Origin: Sulfurimonas sp.
Lineage (GTDB): Bacteria; Campylobacterota; Campylobacteria; Campylobacterales; Sulfurimonadaceae
Direction of reading: 5' to 3'
Assembly (NCBI RefSeq): GCF_028714655.1
Contig: NZ_JAQTLY010000010.1
Location: 25,372-89,371 of the forward strand
DNA: 64,000 nt
Position numbers and translations under genes: made by a program. The stretch's first letter is position 1; each line of letters begins with the position of its first letter. Positions 58,910-64,000 of this stretch are shown piece after piece. The notes under the pieces are model-generated. The model ran no database searches, was not told where the DNA came from, and worked only from the letters and a program-made list of their open reading frames with translations.

Positions 58910-58972
58910 GACAACTTTTTGCAGTTTGCAAAAGTATATTCAATTTTATAAAATATTATCACAATAACTCTT

Positions 58973-59012
58973 AAATATATCTTTCCAGAAAGATATATTT
59001 TTTTGCTATAAT
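58973..59012. promoter_or_regulatory. Palindromic operator and marR promoter
   Basis: AAATATATCTTTC-CA-GAAAGATATATTT (58973-59000) is a perfect 13-bp inverted repeat. TATAAT for the MarR gene is at 59007-59012, so the palindrome covers its -35 region and lies upstream of the divergent efflux operon: a likely binding site for the MarR protein. Confidence 0.65.
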
Positions 59013-59018
59013 TTCTTT

Positions 59019-59519
59019 ATGAAAAAAAATAGAGTACATACCGATCTTATCACCAATTTTTACGACAAAGTCGCTGCAAAAGAGCTTCCTGAAGTTTTTT
59101 TAATGACTTTTCCCATAGCAGTTATTCACAAAACAATATTTGCACATGCGGAGAGCTTTCTAAAAGAGAAGTTTGACCTATTAAACTCGGAAGCAGATGT
59201 TTTAGCCTCCCTCTATACGCACGGAAAGGTGCTCTCTCCGACTCAGCTTTATGATTTGACAATTTTCTCATCAGGCGGTATGACAAAAGTATTAAAAAGA
59301 CTTCAAGAGAGAAATCTGATTTGCAGAAAAGAGGATGTAAGCGATAAGAGATGTATGCTTGTCTGTTTGACACAAAGCGGGGAAGAGCTTATTATAAAAT
59401 CCCTTAATGAAATTTCAAAAGAGTGCAGTAAGTATTTTGAAGCCTTTAGCGATGAAGAGAGAGAACTCTTTAGCACTCTTTTAAAAAAGATTCTCGTCAA
59501 TATTAACCGGTTTGAGTAA
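59019..59519 (+). CDS. MarR-family transcriptional regulator
   Basis: 166 residues with a winged helix-turn-helix: LLNSEADVLASLYTHGKVLSPTQLYDLTIFSSGGMTKVLKRLQERNLICRKEDVSDKRCMLVCLTQSGEEL, including the MarR DKR wing motif. Divergent from the RND efflux operon with a strong palindrome between them, so it probably represses both itself and the pump until a ligand binds. The ATG is only seven bases after TATAAT and has no ribosome site, suggesting a leaderless message. Confidence 0.85.
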   Translation: MKKNRVHTDLITNFYDKVAAKELPEVFLMTFPIAVIHKTIFAHAESFLKEKFDLLNSEADVLASLYTHGKVLSPTQLYDLTIFSSGGMTKVLKRLQERNLICRKEDVSDKRCMLVCLTQSGEELIIKSLNEISKECSKYFEAFSDEERELFSTLLKKILVNINRFE

Positions 59520-59535
59520 GTGCATCTCTAAAAAT

Positions 59536-59931
59536 CTATGAGGTTCTTTTAGCTAAAAATCTCTGCAAAATAATCATAGCAGCAATCGAGTCGATTCGAC
59601 CGTCACGGATATATTTTATCTCGCCTCGCATCATACTCTCTGCTTCAATAGATGAGTTACTCTCGTCTTGATAAAAAATCTCGCCCTTAAAATCAACCAG
59701 ATTCATAAAGTGAGCTACTCGGCGTCTCATCTCATCTTCGCTGCTCCCACCCATAGGTATGCCTACGACGACGGCATCAACTTCCCACTCATCAAGAACT
59801 TTTTTCACATCTCTTGCGGCTTGATCTCTGTTTTTTCTCTCTACCGCCTTTAGTGGAGTTGCCAAATCTTTATGCGCCGAATACGCCAAACCTATTCGTT
59901 TAAGCCCCAAATCAATTGCTATATATTTCAT
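59536..59931 (-). CDS. ruvX: RuvX/YqgF-family RNase H-like protein
   Basis: 131 residues: YIAIDLGLKRIGLAYS with catalytic Asp, VVVGIPMGGSSEDEMRRRV, YQDESNSSIEAE and a final IDSIAAMIILQRFL with Asp. The family is a putative Holliday-junction resolvase acting in pre-16S rRNA maturation. Its upstream region holds element D copy 2; mnmE is 112 bases upstream on the same strand. Confidence 0.92.
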   Translation of the reverse strand: MKYIAIDLGLKRIGLAYSAHKDLATPLKAVERKNRDQAARDVKKVLDEWEVDAVVVGIPMGGSSEDEMRRRVAHFMNLVDFKGEIFYQDESNSSIEAESMMRGEIKYIRDGRIDSIAAMIILQRFLAKRTS

Positions 59932-59949
59932 TATTCTACTTTTTTATAT

Positions 59950-60019
59950 AAACAATATGAGCAAAGCCCATATTGTTTGCGCTAACCGCTATGGCACTAA
60001 AGTAGCCTTTGACAAGGCT
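59950..60019 (-). other. Structured element D copy 2 between mnmE and ruvX
   Basis: Minus strand: hairpin AGCCTT-GTCA-AAGGCT (60019-60004), conserved CTTTAGTGCCATAGCGG (within 59982-60003), then a perfect 10-bp hairpin AAACAATATG...CATATTGTTT (59950-59978) with loop GGCTTTGCT. Same order and orientation as copy 1, with unrelated stem sequences, and again just upstream of a minus-strand start codon. Confidence 0.6.
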
Positions 60020-60042
60020 TAAAAAAATAGAATTTATCAACT

Positions 60043-61383
60043 CTATTTTCCTAAACAAAAACTGCCGAACATTTTATCAAGCATTTCATCATTCTCATAT
60101 GGTCTGGTTATTGAAGAGATTTCTTTTACCGCTTCATTTAAGCAAAACGAGAATATTTCCAACTCTTGATCTTGAAGCGGAAAAAGTGCTTCTTCTATGT
60201 TTTTTAGCGTATTTTCAACCGCCGATATCTGTCTTTGAGATATCAGCATCATCTCATCGGAGCTGTTTGTTATATTCATAATATTTTCCAAAGCCTTTAC
60301 AAGCTCATCGACACTCTCTTTTGAGTTAAGTTCTATATCAAACCTTATATCCGTATGTAAAAACTTCGGCTCTAAATCTATCTTGTTTTTCACATATAAA
60401 ACTTTTTTATCGCTGGCATCTGATTTTATAAGCATTAACATCTGTTCATCTTCTTCATCTGCAACTCTTGAGCCGTCAAAAAGCGCTATAACGATATCGC
60501 TCTCTTTTATCGCTTCAAGCGAGCGCTCAATCCCGATGCGCTCTATCTCATCACTAGCTTCTCGTATGCCTGCGGTATCGACTATACGGATAAGGTGCGT
60601 GCCGATTTTCACCTGCTCTTCAATCGTGTCTCGCGTCGTTCCCGCGATATCGCTGACAATAGCACGATTATAGTTTAGCAGAGAGTTTAGGAGTGAACTT
60701 TTTCCGACATTCGGTTTCCCAACGATTGCCACGCGAAATCCCTGCATAAGCCCCTCTCTTGCTCTGCTTGCTCTAAGAGTTTTTTCAAGAGATTTTTTAA
60801 GCTCATACAGCTTTGCCTCAATTTGCAAAACCAAATCTTCGGGCAAATCCTCTTCGGCATAATCAATGCTGACCTCGGAATAAGCAAGTATATGGATAAT
60901 TTCATCACGGATACCCTCAATATATTCTTTAAGCGAGCCTTTCATCTGCTTTGCCAGAATTTTTGCGCCCTCTTCGCTTTTTGCTTCTATCAACTGCGCA
61001 ATGGCTTCTGCTTCACTCAAATCAATCCTGCCGTTAAAAAAAGCTCTTTTAGAAAATTCGCCTGCAGTTGCTAATCTGGCGCCGTAAGAGATAGTTGCCC
61101 TTAAAATACTTTGTGCAACTATAAAACCGCCGTGACACTGAATCTCGACTACATCTTCGGCGGTAAAGGAGAACGGCGCTTTAAAGTATATAACGATAGC
61201 TTCATCTATAAGCTCGTTGTTGAAATTATATATATTTGTTAAAGTTGCATATCTCGGAGAAAAATCTTGTTTGCGGGTAATTTTTTTAGCAATTTCTACA
61301 GCCCTATCGCCGCTAATACGGATTATGGCGATAGAGCCTATGCCGTTGGCGGTTGCAACGGCACTTATCGTATCGTTATTCAT
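60043..61383 (-). CDS. mnmE: tRNA modification GTPase MnmE
   Basis: 446 residues: N-terminal folate-binding domain (DTISAVATANGIGSIAIIRISG), GTPase with GKPNVGKS (222-229), G2 TTRD, DTAGIR and NKID, and the C-terminal CLGK (443-446), the CxGK motif with catalytic Cys. With MnmG it makes carboxymethylaminomethyl-uridine at the wobble position. It begins five bases past the khpB stop, in the conserved yidD-yidC-khpB-mnmE order. Confidence 0.97.
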   Translation of the reverse strand: MNNDTISAVATANGIGSIAIIRISGDRAVEIAKKITRKQDFSPRYATLTNIYNFNNELIDEAIVIYFKAPFSFTAEDVVEIQCHGGFIVAQSILRATISYGARLATAGEFSKRAFFNGRIDLSEAEAIAQLIEAKSEEGAKILAKQMKGSLKEYIEGIRDEIIHILAYSEVSIDYAEEDLPEDLVLQIEAKLYELKKSLEKTLRASRAREGLMQGFRVAIVGKPNVGKSSLLNSLLNYNRAIVSDIAGTTRDTIEEQVKIGTHLIRIVDTAGIREASDEIERIGIERSLEAIKESDIVIALFDGSRVADEEDEQMLMLIKSDASDKKVLYVKNKIDLEPKFLHTDIRFDIELNSKESVDELVKALENIMNITNSSDEMMLISQRQISAVENTLKNIEEALFPLQDQELEIFSFCLNEAVKEISSITRPYENDEMLDKMFGSFCLGK

Positions 61384-61388
61384 TATGC

Positions 61389-62318
61389 TTAGTTGTGGTA
61401 ATCATTTATAATGATAAATTTAAGCCCGTCGCGGGTAGAGCGAACGGCTACATACTTATTCGGATATTTATCACGAAGCTCTTTTAATGCTATTTGAATT
61501 AAAACACCGTCAAGTATCTTAGTTTGCGCACGCCCGTCACGATCTATGCTTTCGTAGACTGTAGCCAAATATCTCATAATTGATTCTTCTTGGTTTTTTA
61601 GAAACTCTGCTATTTCTAAACGCAACTGTAATTGATACTTGGTATTAATCCAGTTAAAAATCATATAAGAAAGAGCTTTATATCTATAGCCTTCTTTTCC
61701 TATTAGCAGTGCGGCATCTTCGCCTTTAAATTCTACAAGAAGAGTAACATTATCATAAGCACTTACTTCTATTTTGTCAATTTTAAAACATATTTGACTA
61801 AAAAGTTCGTTAATCTCTTTTTCAACCTTCTTAGCTACATCATAAGCACTGACATTTAACTCGATACCCTCTTCATCATCTTCATAATCGGCAGTATAGT
61901 TGATGTCATCCATATCATAATCATCATCTTGCATACTAACAAACGATTGCGGCATCATCGTATCGTTGACAAAACTATGCTGAGGCTTTTGGACATCTTT
62001 TTTTGGTCTGCTGTCTTGTCTAAACTCTTTTCTTATTTCCTGTTTAGGCTCTTGTTTAATTTCTTCTTTTTCTTTTTCTACATATGAAGCCTCTTGTTTG
62101 ACTTCTTCTTTTGCTTTTTGTATATACGGCGTATCTGCTTTTTTAACTTCTTGATTTTTCTTTGCGGCAACAATTATCGCATTTTTTTTAAATAACCCCA
62201 TAAAACCGTTGCTCGGGGCTTGAACAACCTCAATTATTAAGTCGGCAGCAGAACACTCTAGCGCAGATGCAGCATCTTTGTATGCCTGTTCTAAAGTGGT
62301 TGATTCTATCCTAATCAT
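61389..62318 (-). CDS. khpB: Jag/KhpB-type RNA-binding protein
   Basis: 309 residues from ATG 62318 (GGAG seven bases upstream; five extra codons are possible to 62333). N-terminal Jag-N domain (IESTTLEQAYKDAASALEC...NGFMGLFKK), a charged low-complexity linker with three KEEVKQE-like repeats (about 65-115), a KH domain (LLVEFKGEDAALLIGKEGYRYKALSYM, GKEG in place of GxxG) and an R3H-like end (RDKYPNKYVAVRST, somewhat degenerate). Binds RNA and influences cell-envelope growth in other bacteria. Overlaps yidC by eight bases. Confidence 0.88.
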   Translation of the reverse strand: MIRIESTTLEQAYKDAASALECSAADLIIEVVQAPSNGFMGLFKKNAIIVAAKKNQEVKKADTPYIQKAKEEVKQEASYVEKEKEEIKQEPKQEIRKEFRQDSRPKKDVQKPQHSFVNDTMMPQSFVSMQDDDYDMDDINYTADYEDDEEGIELNVSAYDVAKKVEKEINELFSQICFKIDKIEVSAYDNVTLLVEFKGEDAALLIGKEGYRYKALSYMIFNWINTKYQLQLRLEIAEFLKNQEESIMRYLATVYESIDRDGRAQTKILDGVLIQIALKELRDKYPNKYVAVRSTRDGLKFIIINDYHN

Positions 62319-63921
62319 CTTTTTTCTCCGCATGTTTATGAGCAGCTATCTCCAAATCTTTTGCATTTTTGAATTGCTGATTTACGATAAACTGTTGTCC
62401 GATAGAGAAAAGATTATTAACAAACCAGTAAAGAACCAAACCTGACGGGAAAGTTACAAAGAAGAATGTAAAAATTACAGGTAAATATTTAAACACTTTC
62501 TCTTGCAACGGATCCGTAAAGTTGCTTGGCGTAAGCCTTTGTTGATAATACATCGAAGCACCCATAAGTATCGGCAAGATAAATGTGCTATCCATTCTCG
62601 ATAAGTCATCGACCCACAACATCCAAGAAGAACCTTGAAGTTCAACCGCATTTAAAAGTACACGGTAAATTGCAAAAAACACCGGTATTTGAAGCAACAT
62701 CGGAAGACATCCTCCAAGAGGATTTGCTCCATGCTTTTTATATAAATCCATTACGGCAGAATTCGTTCGCTGAGGGTCGCCCTTATATTTTGCCTGAAGT
62801 GCTTTAACCTGTGGTGCAATATCTTTCATCTTCTGCATAGAAATCATACCCTTGTATGTTAAAGGGTAAAGAATAACTCTAATTATAAGAGTAAGCGCTA
62901 TAATAGACCAACCCCAGTTGCCAAATATCCCGTGCAGCCAAGAGAGCAGTTGAAATAACGGCTTAGATGCAAAAGTAAACCAGCCGTACTCGATTGCATT
63001 AGTTAAAACCGGATTTATGCTATTTAGCGTTTTATACTCTTTTTGACCTATGTAGCCGCTAAAAGACATATTTTGAAGTGCTTCAAAATAGACAACGGGA
63101 TTATTTTCTTTATCTTTCTCAACTATTATACTCGTATCTTTTGCAAATCCATACATAATTGATGCAGAGTACTGGTCAAAAGCGGAGATTAGCTCTACAC
63201 CGTTAAAAGATTTTCTCACATCCGACTTTTTATCTTCGATTATAGTGACTATTTTATCATCTGTATAGACCATAACACCCGATACCGTCATCATCTGTTC
63301 CGTTATTCGAGGTCTTTCCCCTAAATAGACGACATACCTTTTATCATCGGAGAGTGACACTTTTGCATCATAATGCCCGTCAGGATAAAATGTAATCTCT
63401 TTCGTAACCGATAAACCTGATAGTTTTTGCGTCAATGTAACTTTTTGAGAGCCATCTTCAACGGACAATTCAGACAAATCTGCCGTATATGCAACTTTCA
63501 TTGCTTCTTCGTTTAAAGCGGAATCTAAAAATCTTACAAAAAGGGGCTTCATTCCCTTAGGAGGAATAAGTTCTGCATGCTTATTATTTTTATCGTTATA
63601 CTTCTCTTGAAGCAATTCTTTTGAAGAGATACGACCTAATGTATCCAATTTAAGCATAAACTTACTATTTTTTACGGTCACTAGCGTACTTGAACCATTT
63701 GCGGCAGCTTTTTCATCAGTAGAAATTTCGTGTTTAACTATATTTTCTGTTTTTGAAACTTGAGGTTGACTCGAAGTTTGTGAATTTTGAGTTTTTGTCT
63801 GCTCTGCTTTTGCGCTCTGCGGCTGTTCCGGTGGAAAAATTGCCGTATAGGCTACGAAAAATAGAACCGATAGCACTATTGCTATCATTAATCTTTGATT
63901 TGGTGTCATTTTTTCTAACAC
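62311..63921 (-). CDS. yidC: Membrane protein insertase YidC
   Basis: 536 residues: N-terminal helix (about 8-27), a Gln/Ser-rich stretch, periplasmic domain (about 65-330), and the 60KD_IMP core with GNWGWSIIALTLIIRVILYPLTYKGMISMQKM, NPLGGCLPMLLQIPVFFAIYRVL and ITFFFVTFPSGLVLYWFVNNLF. The conserved hydrophilic-groove Arg is in LIIRVILYPL. GTG 63921 follows AAGGG at seven bases and overlaps the yidD stop by seven; ATG 63909 is an alternative. Confidence 0.96.
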   Translation of the reverse strand: MLEKMTPNQRLMIAIVLSVLFFVAYTAIFPPEQPQSAKAEQTKTQNSQTSSQPQVSKTENIVKHEISTDEKAAANGSSTLVTVKNSKFMLKLDTLGRISSKELLQEKYNDKNNKHAELIPPKGMKPLFVRFLDSALNEEAMKVAYTADLSELSVEDGSQKVTLTQKLSGLSVTKEITFYPDGHYDAKVSLSDDKRYVVYLGERPRITEQMMTVSGVMVYTDDKIVTIIEDKKSDVRKSFNGVELISAFDQYSASIMYGFAKDTSIIVEKDKENNPVVYFEALQNMSFSGYIGQKEYKTLNSINPVLTNAIEYGWFTFASKPLFQLLSWLHGIFGNWGWSIIALTLIIRVILYPLTYKGMISMQKMKDIAPQVKALQAKYKGDPQRTNSAVMDLYKKHGANPLGGCLPMLLQIPVFFAIYRVLLNAVELQGSSWMLWVDDLSRMDSTFILPILMGASMYYQQRLTPSNFTDPLQEKVFKYLPVIFTFFFVTFPSGLVLYWFVNNLFSIGQQFIVNQQFKNAKDLEIAAHKHAEKKDD

Positions 63922-64000
63922 GATTTGCCCTTAAAAGAAAAATTTTTTATAATATAAAAACGGTTTTTTTTATTTGGAACCAACCAATATTTTATAGAAT
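63915..64000 (-). CDS. yidD: C-terminal end of YidD, cut by window edge
   Basis: An open frame enters from the right edge and ends at TAG 63917-63915, giving KYWLVPNKKNRFYIIKNF and a basic tail. The position just before yidC and the YWLVPxKKxxFYIIK ending fit the C-terminus of the small YidD (membrane protein insertion efficiency) protein. Only 27 residues are visible. Confidence 0.55.
   Translation of the reverse strand, partial: SIKYWLVPNKKNRFYIIKNFSFKGKSC

Noticed and set aside
59969..60030. Rho-independent terminator after mnmE
   Set aside because: On the minus strand neither hairpin is followed by a U-run; the A-runs lie on the wrong side, so they fit element D better.

Overview
The window looks like chromosomal DNA of a free-living Campylobacterota (Epsilonproteobacteria), most like Sulfurimonas or a close relative. 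This rests on gene content and order recalled from the group, not on a search. HobA, a DnaA partner known only from this phylum, lies in the order lysC-hobA-holB-folP known from Helicobacter. The blocks cheY-prmA-ftsH-psd-like and serS-pflB match Campylobacter. Promoters are mostly extended -10 boxes of the TTTTTGTATAAT kind, TTG and GTG starts are common, and genes are packed tightly. I see no rRNA, no complete tRNA, no CRISPR array, no insertion sequence and no prophage.

Layout: 1-4404 holds rmlA (cut by the window edge), prs, lepA and a ComF-like gene. 4457-8649 is a three-gene unit joining an outer-membrane TonB-dependent receptor, a small YfiR-like periplasmic protein and a membrane GGDEF-EAL protein. 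8650-14012 has an AsmA-like protein, grpE-dnaK and a lipoprotein. 14268-17701 has two diguanylate cyclases. 17713-21690 is the folP-holB-hobA-lysC-rppH cluster (minus strand). 21816-26681 has a CetB/CetA-like split energy-taxis receptor, a HemW-like radical SAM gene, tatBC and queA. 26790-30130 has dprA, a YibQ-like protein and the rpsF-ssb-rpsR operon. 30309-34065 has a RelE/RelB-type pair, an exported repeat protein, serB and metF. 34076-39969 has a PAS-GGDEF-EAL protein, serS and pflB. 39996-46160 has a psd-like pseudoenzyme, ftsH, prmA, cheY, hisA, hisH and a CACHE-type membrane protein. 46382-53265 has a lipid A acyltransferase, an AI-2E-type permease, ruvB, panB, an orphan HPt protein, trpA, ilvC and an unknown acidic protein. 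53342-59519 is an RND efflux operon with a divergent MarR regulator. 59536-64000 is ruvX, mnmE, khpB/jag, yidC and the tail of yidD.

Much of the accessory content is signalling: four GGDEF proteins (two with EAL), a CheY, an HPt protein, a PAS protein and an MCP. The housekeeping genes are conventional.

The intergenic DNA carries four kinds of repeated or palindromic element: (A) four copies of a 67-71 bp double palindrome with compensatory changes; (B) four copies of a TGCGAGCGAAGCG-type palindrome; (C) one 106-bp element bounded by a perfect 12-bp inverted repeat behind ilvC; (D) two copies of a structured element sharing CTTTAGTGCCATAGCGG, both upstream of minus-strand genes. The observations I rate highest are the TonB receptor/YfiR-like/GGDEF-EAL unit, element D, the Psd-like protein lacking catalytic residues beside ftsH, and a perfectly symmetric bidirectional promoter between serB and metF. 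No gap between genes exceeds 300 bases; the longest (14013-14267 and 58773-59018) are described under their elements.
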